Source: Streptococcus castoreus DSM 17536
GTDB taxonomy: Bacteria; Bacillota; Bacilli; Lactobacillales; Streptococcaceae
Reading direction: 5' to 3'
DNA length: 64,000 nucleotides
Assembly: GCF_000425025.1 (NCBI RefSeq)
Contig: NZ_AUKZ01000004.1
Location: 99,011-163,010, forward strand
Numbering within the stretch: position 1 is the first letter of the stretch; each line of letters begins with the position of its first letter. The notes under the pieces were generated by a model. The model saw only the letters and a list, made by a program, of their open reading frames with translations. It did not search any database and was not told where the DNA came from. This document shows positions 1 to 12,894 of the stretch, piece after piece. The translations under genes and the position numbers were made by a program.

Positions 1-273
1 ATAACTCAAGCCAATAAAAAATAAATGGCATAAAAAACTCATAAATTTTGTAATTGATTCCATAGGCTTATTATAACATACCTCAGCAAGCAGTCCAAAT
101 AGATAACAAAAGCAACCAACAATTACTTCCTTTTACGAGCTCCCTTATAAAACATGCCTTTTATCGATCATTCAAAACAACTACAGCAAAAAGAGGGCTC
201 CTACAAATCTAAATAGACGCAACGTCATCTCATTAGGTTTGTTTTGTTAGTTACCCTCTTATTATTTTAGCTA
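1..273. other. intergenic, no gene seen
   Basis: I see no convincing coding region, RNA gene or repeat in this AT-rich stretch downstream of the ATP synthase operon. Its only clear element is the end of the atpC terminator just to the right. Confidence 0.5.
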
Positions 274-333
274 TAAAAAAGAGGGGGAACGATCCAAAAA
301 ACTGTTTGACCAGATCTTGGTTCCCCTTCTCCT
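274..333 (-). terminator. terminator of the ATP synthase operon
   Basis: On the minus strand, just past the atpC stop, a GGGGAAC...GTTCCCC stem (with inner GATC/GATC pairing) is followed by CTCTTTTTT. This is a classic rho-independent end for the eight-gene operon. Confidence 0.8.
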
Positions 334-348
334 ACTTTTTTAGTGGTC

Positions 349-765
349 TTATTTTTTACCAACGTTGATCCGGTTCAAGGCACGACGTAAGGCAACCTTA
401 GCGCGACGAACTTCATCAATATCATGAGTGGTTTCAGCCTGTGCAATTTCACGTTCTGCTCTTAGTTTGGCTCGTTCTGCCCGGCTGACATCAATGTCAC
501 GGTCACGCTCTGCCGAATCGGCAACAATGGTAACCACATTATCTTTGATTTCAATAATACCACCATTGATAGCAATCCAGTCCACTTTCTCATCCTCACC
601 GACACGGCGAATTTTCATTTCATGAACTTGTAGAGGCGCAATCAGATTAATGTGATTTGGTAGAATCCCCATTTCTCCATCTGGGGTTGTTACTGAAATA
701 AACTTGGCATGGTGATCATATTTGATTCCATCTGGGGTTACCACTTGAACAGTCATTTGTGTCAT
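349..765 (-). CDS. atpC: ATP synthase F1 epsilon subunit
   Basis: This is the epsilon subunit of the F1 central stalk, coupling rotation to catalysis and able to inhibit ATP hydrolysis. The 138-residue length is normal. The N-terminal beta-sandwich (about residues 1-85, including [14 protein letters not shown]) is followed by the C-terminal helical hairpin rich in Ala, Arg and Glu. It is the last gene of the operon, 12 bases after atpD, and is followed by the operon terminator. In streptococci this enzyme mostly pumps protons out for acid tolerance (family knowledge). Confidence 0.97.
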   Translation of the reverse strand: MTQMTVQVVTPDGIKYDHHAKFISVTTPDGEMGILPNHINLIAPLQVHEMKIRRVGEDEKVDWIAINGGIIEIKDNVVTIVADSAERDRDIDVSRAERAKLRAEREIAQAETTHDIDEVRRAKVALRRALNRINVGKK

Positions 766-777
766 GGCATCACCTCA

Positions 778-2184
<1,407 letters not shown>

Positions 2185-2338
2185 TTATTTCTCCTTATAT
2201 TCGATAGGCGGGGTTTATTAAATTAACTAATCAGTTAGCTAACTTTGAGACATTTGACTGCCATCACACGATAAATCCCACAGGTCATTTTATCCTGATT
2301 GATAAAATTGAGAATTGACAATATTTCAAAATAAAATC

Positions 2339-3214
2339 TTATTCGAGTGCATTTGCTCCTGCAACAATCTCTGTAATTTCTTGAGTAATCGCTGCTTGGC
2401 GAGCACGGTTGTATTGAATGGTTAAATCATTAATCACATGTTTAGCATTGTCTGTCGCTGTCTGCATGGCAGTCATTCCTGCTGCATGTTCAGCAGTCTT
2501 AGCATCAATAATGGCACCGTAAATTAAACTTTCAGTGAATTGAGGCAACAATTGGTCTAAAATATCATGACGATTTGGTTCCAATTCAAAACCAGTAACA
2601 CCTTCTTCTGCTGCTTCATCAGCAACCAAGTCAGAAATTGGCAACATTTGCTGAACACGCACCTGACTGGTCAAGCTGTTTACATGATGATTATAACAAA
2701 CATACAATTCATCAAAAATCTCATTGACAAACATACCCACTGATTGTGAAATGATTTTTCGCACTTGCTCAAAACTCGGTTGATCTGCAAGACCACGAAG
2801 TTCAAAAGCCACATTCATCCCTCTTGCTTTGAAGAAGTCTGAACCCACACTGCCAATCGAAATGATTTCATAATCACCGTTAGCGTGGTATTCCACAATC
2901 ATTTCCATAATTGCTTTTAAAATTTTTGAATTATAACCACCAACAAGACCTTTATCAGATGTGATCACAATATAACCTGTTTTTTTGACAGGACGAGAAG
3001 CTAACATCGGGTTATCAGAACCTGTAGTCAAATCTGATTTTAAAAGGTCGGTTGTAATTTGACGAATTTTTGAGGCATAACTTTGAAAATCACGAGCCGC
3101 TTGCTCTGATTTCACCAGTTTTGCAGAAGAAACCATACGCATGGCACTAGTGATTTTACTTGTTTTCTCAGTTGAAATAATTTTGGCTTTAATTTCACTT
3201 AGAGATCCTGCCAT
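2339..3214 (-). CDS. atpG: ATP synthase F1 gamma subunit
   Basis: Gamma is the rotating shaft of F1. The 291-residue protein shows the two terminal coiled-coil helices: N-terminal [21 protein letters not shown] and the C-terminal segment ending [19 protein letters not shown]. Between them is a Rossmann-like middle domain ([16 protein letters not shown]). The family signature near the C-terminus ([16 protein letters not shown]) is intact. It lies 19 bases after atpA. Confidence 0.97.
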   Translation of the reverse strand: MAGSLSEIKAKIISTEKTSKITSAMRMVSSAKLVKSEQAARDFQSYASKIRQITTDLLKSDLTTGSDNPMLASRPVKKTGYIVITSDKGLVGGYNSKILKAIMEMIVEYHANGDYEIISIGSVGSDFFKARGMNVAFELRGLADQPSFEQVRKIISQSVGMFVNEIFDELYVCYNHHVNSLTSQVRVQQMLPISDLVADEAAEEGVTGFELEPNRHDILDQLLPQFTESLIYGAIIDAKTAEHAAGMTAMQTATDNAKHVINDLTIQYNRARQAAITQEITEIVAGANALE

Positions 3215-3233
3215 ACTAGCATCCTCCCTCTAT

Positions 3234-4742
<1,509 letters not shown>

Positions 4743-4754
4743 TCACACCACTTT

Positions 4755-5291
4755 CTATTTTAAATTCATTTTAAATGCTTGTAATTGATGACGAATACTG
4801 GTATCAATCACATTATTATTGACACTGATAATAAATCCTCCAATTAGCGAAGGATCTATTTTTTCAATTAAACGACCCATTTCCATCGCAAATTTCTTTG
4901 TAACAACTGCCCGAACACGATTTTTTTGTTCTTCAGTCAAAGGTAACGATGAAGTGACTACCACGTCATGCCGATTGGAAACTATCGCTATTTCCTTTAA
5001 AACAGCCTGAAGCATTTGATATAAATAGACTTCACGTTCGTTTTGTAAAACAACATCTAAGAAATGATTCATGTAAACACAATTATCTCCCTGAAGTAAT
5101 TTCACCAGTTGGACTTTTTCAGCATGTGGAACAGCTAGACTTGATAAACTTTGGTCAAGATAAGTTAGCTCAAAAGTCTCTAAAATGGCAAGCACATCAG
5201 CTTGTAAGGGATTGAGGACATCATGTTCGCTTGCCACCTCAACAAGGCTTTTTGCATATTGCTCAATAAGAGCCTGTTCTTTTTTGGTCAT
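4755..5291 (-). CDS. atpH: ATP synthase F1 delta subunit
   Basis: Delta links the top of F1 to the b-subunit stator. At 178 residues it has the expected all-helical N-terminal domain ([19 protein letters not shown]) and the C-terminal signature region ([19 protein letters not shown]). Its first base overlaps the last base of atpF, suggesting translational coupling. It is poorly conserved, as is normal for this subunit. Position and signature fix the assignment. Confidence 0.95.
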   Translation of the reverse strand: MTKKEQALIEQYAKSLVEVASEHDVLNPLQADVLAILETFELTYLDQSLSSLAVPHAEKVQLVKLLQGDNCVYMNHFLDVVLQNEREVYLYQMLQAVLKEIAIVSNRHDVVVTSSLPLTEEQKNRVRAVVTKKFAMEMGRLIEKIDPSLIGGFIISVNNNVIDTSIRHQLQAFKMNLK

Positions 5292-5785
5292 TAAGCTTCT
5301 CCTAAGTCATCAAGATAACGATCAATAAGCTGGCTTTGTGCCGCCTTATCAAGATTAGCTCCCATAATTTTTTCCGCTAAAAGAACAGTTAAATCAGACA
5401 TTTCCATTTTAACTGCTGAGATAGCTTCTGATTTACTGTGTTCAATATCTGTCAATGCTTTTTCTTTTAAACGATTCGCTTCGTCAGTAGCTTCTGCCAC
5501 TAATTTATCACCCTGTAATTGACCAATTTCTTTGGCATCACTAATAATTTTACTTGCTTCTGAACGGCTAACCTCTAAGTTAGCTTGGCTTTGTGCCTCT
5601 AATTTTTGTGCGCTTAATCGTGACTGTTCAGCTTGATCAATATCATGCGATATTTGTTGTGAACGTGTCTGTAAAATTGATTCAATTGCACCCCAAGCGA
5701 ATTTTTTAAGCAAGAGTAACAAGACGATTACCGAACCTGTTACTAGAATAAAATTCCCAACGAGTTCACCAAATGTGACTGACAT
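5291..5785 (-). CDS. atpF: ATP synthase Fo b subunit
   Basis: The b subunit is the peripheral stator stalk. One N-terminal membrane helix (about residues 8-28, [20 protein letters not shown]) is followed by a long charged coiled coil (about 35-150) that reaches up to F1 delta. The length of 164 residues is typical. The start follows a GAAGGAGAACAAACG ribosome-binding site. The gene lies 17 bases after atpB. Confidence 0.96.
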   Translation of the reverse strand: MSVTFGELVGNFILVTGSVIVLLLLLKKFAWGAIESILQTRSQQISHDIDQAEQSRLSAQKLEAQSQANLEVSRSEASKIISDAKEIGQLQGDKLVAEATDEANRLKEKALTDIEHSKSEAISAVKMEMSDLTVLLAEKIMGANLDKAAQSQLIDRYLDDLGEA

Positions 5786-5802
5786 TCGTTTGTTCTCCTT
5801 CC

Positions 5803-6519
5803 TTATTCTTCTGATTCATTAACTTTTTTTCCGAGATAGGTTGCCGTTAGTTTTGTGAAAACAAAAGCTTGTATGCAGGAAATAAAGACTGAAAAGGCTG
5901 TCCATGTCATGTTTACAAGGAAAGCAATCGGCCACCAATAGATACGATAATTTGCCAGTTGAACAATCAAACCTGTAACAACTTCCCCCGCAAAAATATT
6001 ACCAAATAACCGAATGGCAAGTGATAAGAAATTTGTAAATTCTTCGAGTAAATTCATCGGAGTCATCGGCCACGGAGTAGCCAAACGTTTTAAATGGGCA
6101 CCCAAGCCACGACGTCTGATCCCTTCAATATGCACCATGAGGGTAATAAAAAGGGATAAGGCAAGGTCAAAAGCCAAGTTGGCTGTTGGCGAAGTCCATA
6201 GGGTATAGCCATTAACTGTCTCCAATTTGGTAAATAACCCTAAATTATTAGCAACAGCGACAAAGAGAAAAATGGTGAAGAGTAACAGCGAGTAAGATTT
6301 TTGTAGGCTACTATCTAAATGCTCTTCCCCTATACCATTTACAAAACTGATCAAATATTCTAAAGCAGTTTGCTTTCCTTCGGGTTTCAATTTCATTTGG
6401 CGACTTGACCAAAAAACAAAGGCAAATACAATCGCAATCGTGACAATACAAACAGCAAGTAGGGTCAAATTAAAGGTTATTGGACCAAGCTTTAGCATAG
6501 GTATTTTAGCTTCTTCCAT
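5803..6519 (-). CDS. atpB: ATP synthase Fo a subunit
   Basis: Subunit a forms the proton half-channels of Fo. The 238-residue protein has five to six hydrophobic segments. It contains the conserved motif [14 protein letters not shown] (about 166-179), whose Arg is the essential residue facing the c ring. It is second in the operon, after atpE, as usual for streptococci. Confidence 0.97.
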   Translation of the reverse strand: MEEAKIPMLKLGPITFNLTLLAVCIVTIAIVFAFVFWSSRQMKLKPEGKQTALEYLISFVNGIGEEHLDSSLQKSYSLLLFTIFLFVAVANNLGLFTKLETVNGYTLWTSPTANLAFDLALSLFITLMVHIEGIRRRGLGAHLKRLATPWPMTPMNLLEEFTNFLSLAIRLFGNIFAGEVVTGLIVQLANYRIYWWPIAFLVNMTWTAFSVFISCIQAFVFTKLTATYLGKKVNESEE

Positions 6520-6553
6520 CTAACACCCTCCTTTTCTATTATAAAATAGGCTG

Positions 6554-6751
6554 TTATTTAAGAATGAAGGCCATAACAAGAGTAACGAAGAAAGTCCCTT
6601 CAATAAAGGCAACCCCTAAAATCATTAGAGAGCGCAATTGCCCGATAATTTCTGGCTGGCGAGACGCTGATTTGAAAAGATTTGCCATCAAGAAACCTTC
6701 AGCAAGAGAAACACCGAAACAGGCCAATGCCAATGCGAAAATAGGATTCAT
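6554..6751 (-). CDS. atpE: ATP synthase Fo c subunit
   Basis: This is the proteolipid c subunit forming the proton-driven ring (65 residues). There are two membrane helices joined by a polar loop ([11 protein letters not shown]). The ion-carrying carboxylate is Glu51 in AFIEGTFF, in the second helix. It is the first gene of the operon, about 29 bases from the inferred transcription start, with an AAGGAG ribosome-binding site. Confidence 0.96.
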   Translation of the reverse strand: MNPIFALALACFGVSLAEGFLMANLFKSASRQPEIIGQLRSLMILGVAFIEGTFFVTLVMAFILK

Positions 6752-6786
6752 AGTAGAATACTCCTTAAAATTTTTTTTACTTTGCT

Positions 6787-6815
6787 ATTCTATTCCTTAA
6801 AATTAAGAATGTCAA
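6787..6815 (-). promoter_or_regulatory. promoter of the atp operon
   Basis: On the minus strand TTGACA (6810-6815) and TAGAAT (6787-6792) are separated by exactly 17 bases. Transcription would start near 6780, a short leader before atpE. Confidence 0.8.
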
Positions 6816-6954
6816 CAGATTTCTTTAGTCTGGGTACGCTTTCTTAGACTAATACTAACCTTTTTATAACATTAACAAAAAACGTTGGGATTTTCGTTAA
6901 AAAATAGATTAATCCCTTGTTATAATCAGATATTTCAAAAAGTCTGATAAGCAG

Positions 6955-6975
6955 AAAAAACGGCTTATGCCGTTT
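6955..6975 (-). terminator. terminator after glgA
   Basis: A 7-bp stem AAACGGC/GCCGTTT with an ATAA loop is followed on the minus strand by TTTTTTC. It lies about 80 bases past the glgA stop and separates the glycogen genes from the atp operon. Confidence 0.8.
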
Positions 6976-7054
6976 CACTGGTCTTATAATATTCCAATAG
7001 CACTATTAAATTTTCAAGTGTCATGCGTTTTTAAGTGACTGAAAAAGCTTAAAT

Positions 7055-8485
7055 TTATTTCAAAGACTTATACAGGTCTAAATAAACCAAACTAGCAGTG
7101 TTCCATGAAAAATCTCTTATCATAGCATTTTTCTGAATGATTTTCCAATCTTCTTGGTGATGACGATAAACATCAAGTGCAAATAAAAGCGCATTGGTCA
7201 TCCAGAAGCCTGAAAAGTGATCAAAGCCAAACCCTGTTCCTGTCTTATCAAATGGGTTATAAGGAATAACAGTGTCTTTCAAGCCTCCAATTTCATGAAC
7301 AATTGGTATAGTGCCATAACGCATGGCCATCATTTGCGAGAGACCACAAGGCTCAAAGGCACTTGGCATTAGAAAAAGGTCACAAGCTGCATAAATTTGC
7401 TGGGCTAATTCTAAATCAAATGTAATATTAGCTGATAACTTTTCTGGATAAACTTGACTAAACCATAAAAAGGCATCTTCATAACTTTTATAACCCGTTC
7501 CAAGAACAACTAACTGGACATCTTGTTGGAGAATATAGTCTAACTCTTGGACCACTAAATCAAACCCTTTTTGATCGGTTAGCCGTGAGACAATACCAAT
7601 CATCGGAATCTCCTCGCAAATAGGAAGTCCTAACCTTTCTTGTAAAGCTTTTTTATTAGTAGCTTTCCCCAGTAAATGATCGGCTGAAAACTTAGCCACT
7701 AGATTAGGATCTGTTTCCGGGTTTATTAGGTCTGTATCAATACCATTAATAATACCTGATAGTTTGCCAGACTCCATGCGCATTAGGTGATCTAAACCTT
7801 TCCCAAAATCTGGAGTCTGGATTTCATTTGCATAAGATGGGGAAACGGTCGTCACACGATCGGCATATAAAACTGCCGCTTTCATCCAGTTAAGACAACC
7901 ATTCCAGCGCAAGGTACCATCATCATAGCGTTCGGAACCAATACCAAATAAATCCCCCAACATGCCTGAATCAAATTGACCTTGGAACTCAATATTATGA
8001 ATGGTAAAAACAGTCTTAATGCCTCTGTAAGCTTCAATCCAATGGTATTTTTCTTTTAATAGGAAAGGAATCATCGCTGTATGATAATCGTGTACATGTA
8101 AAATATCAGGAATGGTGTGGATTTTTTCGAGTATTTCAATAGCAGCCAACTGGAAATAAGCGAAACGTTCACCATCGTCCCAGTCGCCATAAACCTTTCC
8201 TCTAAAGAAATAATACCGATTATCTACAAAATAGAAAGTCACTTGGTCTTTAACCAATTTTTTGAGACCAACATATTGACGGCGCCATCCTACTTGTGTG
8301 TAGAAATAAAGCACATCTTCAATTTGATCACCAAATTTTTGGTCAATGGCATCATAATAAGGCAAGATGACAGAGACTTCATGACCATTTTTAACAAGGG
8401 ATTTAGGCAAAGCACCAATCACATCACCTAAACCACCTGTTTTAGCAAAGGGAGCCCCTTCTGCTGCCACAAACATTATTTTCAT
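7055..8485 (-). CDS. glgA: glycogen synthase (ADP-glucose dependent)
   Basis: GT5 glycogen synthase transfers glucose from ADP-glucose to the growing alpha-1,4-glucan in the cytoplasm. The 476 residues are full length. The N-terminal substrate loop [13 protein letters not shown] begins at Lys15, and the C-terminal GT-B domain carries [20 protein letters not shown]. Its start overlaps the glgD stop by 4 bases (coupled). It is the last gene of the glgBCDA run. No glgP follows, so degradation must use a phosphorylase encoded elsewhere (inference). Confidence 0.95.
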   Translation of the reverse strand: MKIMFVAAEGAPFAKTGGLGDVIGALPKSLVKNGHEVSVILPYYDAIDQKFGDQIEDVLYFYTQVGWRRQYVGLKKLVKDQVTFYFVDNRYYFFRGKVYGDWDDGERFAYFQLAAIEILEKIHTIPDILHVHDYHTAMIPFLLKEKYHWIEAYRGIKTVFTIHNIEFQGQFDSGMLGDLFGIGSERYDDGTLRWNGCLNWMKAAVLYADRVTTVSPSYANEIQTPDFGKGLDHLMRMESGKLSGIINGIDTDLINPETDPNLVAKFSADHLLGKATNKKALQERLGLPICEEIPMIGIVSRLTDQKGFDLVVQELDYILQQDVQLVVLGTGYKSYEDAFLWFSQVYPEKLSANITFDLELAQQIYAACDLFLMPSAFEPCGLSQMMAMRYGTIPIVHEIGGLKDTVIPYNPFDKTGTGFGFDHFSGFWMTNALLFALDVYRHHQEDWKIIQKNAMIRDFSWNTASLVYLDLYKSLK

Positions 8486-9615
8486 CTTATCATATCCTCA
8501 ACAACTTCAGTCCCCTTAGCAACAACCATTGGTTCTTCTTGACTACCTTTTATAGTAACTCCTGGGGCAACTTTAACAGACTTATCAATAATAGCATTTT
8601 CAACCACAGCACCTTCGCCAATTGTCACTTTTGGTGATAAAATACTATTTTTGATCCTTGCCTTAGTTTCAATACGGCAGTTGCGTGAAACGATTGAATG
8701 ATCAACAGAGCCTTTAATGATACTTCCTGAGGCAAACTGTGAATTTCTCACTTCCGAAGCTTGGTCAAAATAAGTTGATTCTTCGTTTTTGACCCGTGTA
8801 TAAACCTTTTGATTAGCGTATAGAAGGGAGTAGAATTTTTGGGGATCAAGCATATCCATGTTGGCATCAAAATAAGATTTAATAGAATGGATATTAGCCA
8901 GATAACCGGTATACTCAAAACCAAGTGCTCCTTCTGAAACGGTTAAATCTCGAAGTAAGAAACGGAGTTTTTGAGGAGTTTCTTTTTGAGCTTCCTTTTC
9001 CATTTGTTCAATAAGCCACGGGGTATCAATAATATAGATTCCAGCTGACATTTTTTCAAGGAGGTGCTCTCCTGAAACATTACGTCTTTGAATAACAGTA
9101 TCTGTTTCATCAATGTCTAAAACATCATTAGCTTTTGAGATGGATTGAACCGGCATCTTTTTGTAGACAACGGTAATATGACGTTTATTGGCAGTGTGCA
9201 GATGAATAACTTGCTCCAATTCGATATTACACAAAATATCACAACTCATATAAATGGTTTGATCCGATCCTGAGCGTTTCAAATAGGTTAAAATTTGCTC
9301 ATAATAATCTTTGTCAGCTTCTTTAGAGTCTTCTTTGGTATTGTAAAAGCCGAGGAAATAATGACTTAATAAGGAATTAAGTCCCCACTCACGACCAGAA
9401 CGAATATGGTCGAAAACAGAACGGATATTTTGTCCACGAAAAATACCGTAGATACTTCTAACCCCTGCATTAGCAAGATTTGATAATTGAAAATCAATGA
9501 GACGGTATTTCCCATCAAAAGGAAGATTGGCTAATGGTCTTGAATCTGTTAAGCCTTTCATTTCTGCAAAACCAATCGAACTTCCTAAAATGGCTGTGTA
9601 TTTATCAATCTTCAT
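8482..9615 (-). CDS. glgD: GlgD, regulatory partner of ADP-glucose pyrophosphorylase
   Basis: GlgC paralogue of 377 residues with the same nucleotidyltransferase fold and C-terminal left-handed beta-helix repeats. The N-terminal pyrophosphate-binding GGxGxRL-type loop is missing: the segment reads [20 protein letters not shown]. The catalytic SGDH of GlgC is replaced by SCDI. In other Firmicutes GlgD is a non-catalytic subunit that activates GlgC (family knowledge). Its start overlaps the end of glgC by 11 bases, consistent with stoichiometric expression. Confidence 0.92.
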   Translation of the reverse strand: MKIDKYTAILGSSIGFAEMKGLTDSRPLANLPFDGKYRLIDFQLSNLANAGVRSIYGIFRGQNIRSVFDHIRSGREWGLNSLLSHYFLGFYNTKEDSKEADKDYYEQILTYLKRSGSDQTIYMSCDILCNIELEQVIHLHTANKRHITVVYKKMPVQSISKANDVLDIDETDTVIQRRNVSGEHLLEKMSAGIYIIDTPWLIEQMEKEAQKETPQKLRFLLRDLTVSEGALGFEYTGYLANIHSIKSYFDANMDMLDPQKFYSLLYANQKVYTRVKNEESTYFDQASEVRNSQFASGSIIKGSVDHSIVSRNCRIETKARIKNSILSPKVTIGEGAVVENAIIDKSVKVAPGVTIKGSQEEPMVVAKGTEVVEDMIR

Positions 9616-10744
9616 TTGAAACCCCCACTACTTCACTATACCCAACAACTTGTACATCATCGGTTCCATCAATGACTACCCCATCACCAATAACAGCTCC
9701 CTCACCAATAATGGCTCGTGTAATCTTAGCACCTTCACCAATAATAACCCCACTCATGATAAAGGAATCCTTGATCTGAGCTTCTTTTTTCACCTGAACA
9801 TTTGTTGATAAAATGGAGTGCTCAACTGTTCCAGAAACAAAGCTGCCATCTACGATAAGAGAGTCTGAGACATCGGCTTCTTCTGTGATAAAGTTTGGTG
9901 GAGCAATGTGATTTTTAGAGTAGATCTTCCATGAACGGTCACGACTATCTAAGGCATTTCCTTCTCCAATGTATTCCATATTGGCTTCCCAAAGCGATTC
10001 GATGGTTCCAACATCTTTCCAGTAACCTTTAAAGTTGTAACTGTATACACTTTCACCTGTTTCCAAATAAGAAGGGATAACATTTTGTCCAAAATCAGAC
10101 ATATCAATATTGTTTTTTTCTGCATTAACTAGCATGGTCCTAAGACGTTTCCATGTGAAAATATAAATCCCCATGGATGCTTTGGTTGATTTAGGATGAG
10201 CTGGTTTTTCTTCAAATTCGACAATACGCCCACTGGTATCTGTATTCATAATTCCAAAGCGACTTGCTTCTTTTAATGGCACATCAATGACAGCAACTGT
10301 TAAACTAGCCATATTATCCTTATGTTTTTGAAGCATATCATCATAGTCCATCTTATAAATATGATCTCCAGATAAGATAAGGACATATTCTGGGTTGATA
10401 CTATCAATGTAATCAATATTTTGATAAATGGCATGACTAGTCCCTTGGAACCAACGATTCCCTTCAGTTGCCGAATACGGTTGTAAAATCGTAACACCAG
10501 AATTAATACCATCTAACCCCCAAGACGAACCATTCCCAATATGGTTATTTAAGGCTAATGGTTGATATTGGGTTATGACACCGACATGATTGATCCCTGA
10601 ATTAGCACAGTTTGAAAGTGCAAAATCAATAATTCGATAACGACCACCGAACTGCACGGCTGGTTTTGCAATACTCTGTGTCAATTTTCCTAGGCGAGTC
10701 CCTTGCCCTCCCGCCAAAATAAGAGCTAACATTTCATTCTTCAT
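9605..10744 (-). CDS. glgC: glucose-1-phosphate adenylyltransferase, catalytic subunit
   Basis: Makes ADP-glucose from glucose-1-phosphate and ATP, the committed step of glycogen synthesis. Of its 379 residues, the N-terminus has the intact nucleotide loop [13 protein letters not shown] (about 10-22). The catalytic region [10 protein letters not shown] is near 126-135, and the substrate motif VEFEEKP follows. The C-terminus is a beta-helix of hexapeptide-like repeats. The start has an AAAGGAG ribosome-binding site. 127 bases separate it from glgB. Confidence 0.95.
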   Translation of the reverse strand: MKNEMLALILAGGQGTRLGKLTQSIAKPAVQFGGRYRIIDFALSNCANSGINHVGVITQYQPLALNNHIGNGSSWGLDGINSGVTILQPYSATEGNRWFQGTSHAIYQNIDYIDSINPEYVLILSGDHIYKMDYDDMLQKHKDNMASLTVAVIDVPLKEASRFGIMNTDTSGRIVEFEEKPAHPKSTKASMGIYIFTWKRLRTMLVNAEKNNIDMSDFGQNVIPSYLETGESVYSYNFKGYWKDVGTIESLWEANMEYIGEGNALDSRDRSWKIYSKNHIAPPNFITEEADVSDSLIVDGSFVSGTVEHSILSTNVQVKKEAQIKDSFIMSGVIIGEGAKITRAIIGEGAVIGDGVVIDGTDDVQVVGYSEVVGVSNED

Positions 10745-10871
10745 TTAAATCTCCTTTCATCACCGTTCTGACATCAATTCAAAAAAGTCATGTCAAAACC
10801 TTTCTATTCTCGACAACTCCAGCTTACCTTATTCCATCACAAAAGGAACACTGAGTTGATTTAATCAGGCA

Positions 10872-12752
10872 TTAATCTTTTTGACGGCGTTTTATTTTCC
10901 AAATACTGGCCCCCAATGCTGGCAAAGTAAAGGATAAAGTTCGTTTATAATCCTTCCAGTTTCCCTTTACTGTTCTAGTGTTAGGATTGTGCTCTTTCCA
11001 GACACCTCCATAACTTTCCATTTCGGTATTAATAACTTCTTCGTAAATACCAGCAACCGGGACACCAATTGTGAAGTTTGGTCTTTCAACAGGTGTCATG
11101 TTAAAGACACACAATAATAACTCTCCTTTATTGTTGATACGACAAAAAGATAAAACAGATTCTTCTTTATTGTCAGCATCAATAATATCAATCCCACCAT
11201 AGGTTTCATCGTTTTGCCAAAGCATATTATGTTCTTTATAAAAACGATTCAAATCAGCTGTAAACAGCTGCATTTTTGCATTGAAAGGGTCCTCTAAATT
11301 GTGCCACTCTAGTTGGTCATTAAACTTCCATTCTAAAAACTGCCCGAATTCTGAACCCATAAAAAGCAATTTTTTACCTGGATGACAGATTTGATAGGTG
11401 TAAAGGTTACGCAAGCCAGCAAATTGATTGTAACGATCGCCCCACATTTTGTGCATCATGCTCTTTTTTCCATGAACCACTTCATCGTGCGAAAATGGCA
11501 AAATATAACGTTCGTTGAAACAGTAAATAAAACTAAACGTTAGGAGATTAAAGTCAAACTGACGGTAATAGGGATCCTCTGCGTAAAAACGGAGAATATC
11601 ATTCATCCATCCCATATTCCATTTGTAATCAAATCCTAGTCCCCCCTCTTCAATCGGACTAGTAATTGGGGTTGCCGAAGAGGATTCTTCGGCTATCATC
11701 ATAATATCTGGGTGTCGTTCTTTAATAACTTGAGTTAATCTCTGAAGAAAAGCAATCCCCTCGAGATTTTGGTTTCCTCCATGTTTATTTGGTGTCCACG
11801 GTCCCTGATCATAATCTAGATAAAGCATATTGCTAACAGCATCAACACGAATCCCATCAATATGGTAGGTTTCTAGCCAAAATAGTGCACTCGAAATCAA
11901 AAAAGACTGAACTTGATTTTTACCTAAGTCAAAATTTAAGGCTCCCCAACCATAATTATGTGCTCGGTGGTGATCTTGATATTCAAAGGTTGGTGTTCCA
12001 TCATAATAGGCTAAGGCATCATCATTCTGTGTGAAATGACCTGGTACCCAGTCAACAATCACACCAATATTATTGAGATGGCATGCCTCAACAAAATCTT
12101 GAAAAGCTTCTGGGCTTCCAAAAGTCGATTCAAACGCAAAATAGCCCATAAGCTGATAGCCCCAACTCATATCAAGAGGATGTGCCATCACTGGTAGCAA
12201 TTCGACATGCGTATAATGCATTTTTTTAAGGTAAGGAATCAATTCATCCTTTAAGCGGGACATGTCATAAGGCTTGCCTTCATGATCTTTTTTCCATGAA
12301 TTAGCATGAACTTCATAAATATTCACAGGGCGTTCTTTAAAACCAAAACGTTTTCTTCGTCCCATCCACAAGCCATCGTGCCATTTCTTGTCCGGTAACG
12401 TTTTGACAACAGCTCCCGTTCCTGGTCTTGCTTCAAATAAGAAAGCGACAGGGTCAATTTTTTCAACTAGCTGACCCCCTTGCCGTTTAACCAAATATTT
12501 ATAAAGATCACCTTCTTTGGCTAACTCTGTTGTAATTTCCCAAACCCCTGCCTCGTGTTTCTTCATAGCAATTGGATTTGCTGTCCAGTTGGTAAAATCT
12601 CCAATCAAACTAACTTCTTGTGCATTTGGTGCCCAAACCCTAAAGACATAGGTTTCTTTAGAAGCATTATCAACCCGATGAACACCCAAGTAATCTTGCA
12701 AGTGAAAATTATCACCGGTACCAAATGTATAAAGCGCTAACTCCGTATCCAT
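10872..12752 (-). CDS. glgB: 1,4-alpha-glucan branching enzyme
   Basis: GH13 branching enzyme that introduces alpha-1,6 links in glycogen. Motifs include an N-terminal CBM48 ([20 protein letters not shown]), [12 protein letters not shown] with the nucleophile Asp, MIAEESS with the acid/base Glu, and [11 protein letters not shown] start it at the ATG preceded by GAGAGGGTGATGGA, giving 626 residues, close to the family. An in-frame ATG 51 bases upstream (12803) would add 17 residues unlike other branching enzymes. Confidence 0.93.
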   Translation of the reverse strand: MDTELALYTFGTGDNFHLQDYLGVHRVDNASKETYVFRVWAPNAQEVSLIGDFTNWTANPIAMKKHEAGVWEITTELAKEGDLYKYLVKRQGGQLVEKIDPVAFLFEARPGTGAVVKTLPDKKWHDGLWMGRRKRFGFKERPVNIYEVHANSWKKDHEGKPYDMSRLKDELIPYLKKMHYTHVELLPVMAHPLDMSWGYQLMGYFAFESTFGSPEAFQDFVEACHLNNIGVIVDWVPGHFTQNDDALAYYDGTPTFEYQDHHRAHNYGWGALNFDLGKNQVQSFLISSALFWLETYHIDGIRVDAVSNMLYLDYDQGPWTPNKHGGNQNLEGIAFLQRLTQVIKERHPDIMMIAEESSSATPITSPIEEGGLGFDYKWNMGWMNDILRFYAEDPYYRQFDFNLLTFSFIYCFNERYILPFSHDEVVHGKKSMMHKMWGDRYNQFAGLRNLYTYQICHPGKKLLFMGSEFGQFLEWKFNDQLEWHNLEDPFNAKMQLFTADLNRFYKEHNMLWQNDETYGGIDIIDADNKEESVLSFCRINNKGELLLCVFNMTPVERPNFTIGVPVAGIYEEVINTEMESYGGVWKEHNPNTRTVKGNWKDYKRTLSFTLPALGASIWKIKRRQKD

Positions 12753-12865
12753 TCCATCACCCTCTCTTACTTTTAACCCTTTGCTTAAATTAGGAAATTC
12801 CATTTTAAACCTAATTCTCCTAACCCTTTAAAAGGGATACAAACAACACTTGATCACTGAAAACA

Positions 12866-12894
12866 AAAATAACCTGAGAAACCTCAGGTTATTC
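12866..12894 (-). terminator. terminator at the end of pulA
   Basis: An 11-bp perfect stem AATAACCTGAG/CTCAGGTTATT with a four-base loop runs into TTTTTG on the minus strand. The stem overlaps the last codons of pulA, so pulA and glgB may be partly uncoupled in transcription. Confidence 0.75.

Noticed and set aside
8117..8431. 104-codon plus-strand frame inside glgA
   Set aside because: Antisense shadow of glgA with no ribosome-binding site or recognizable product.
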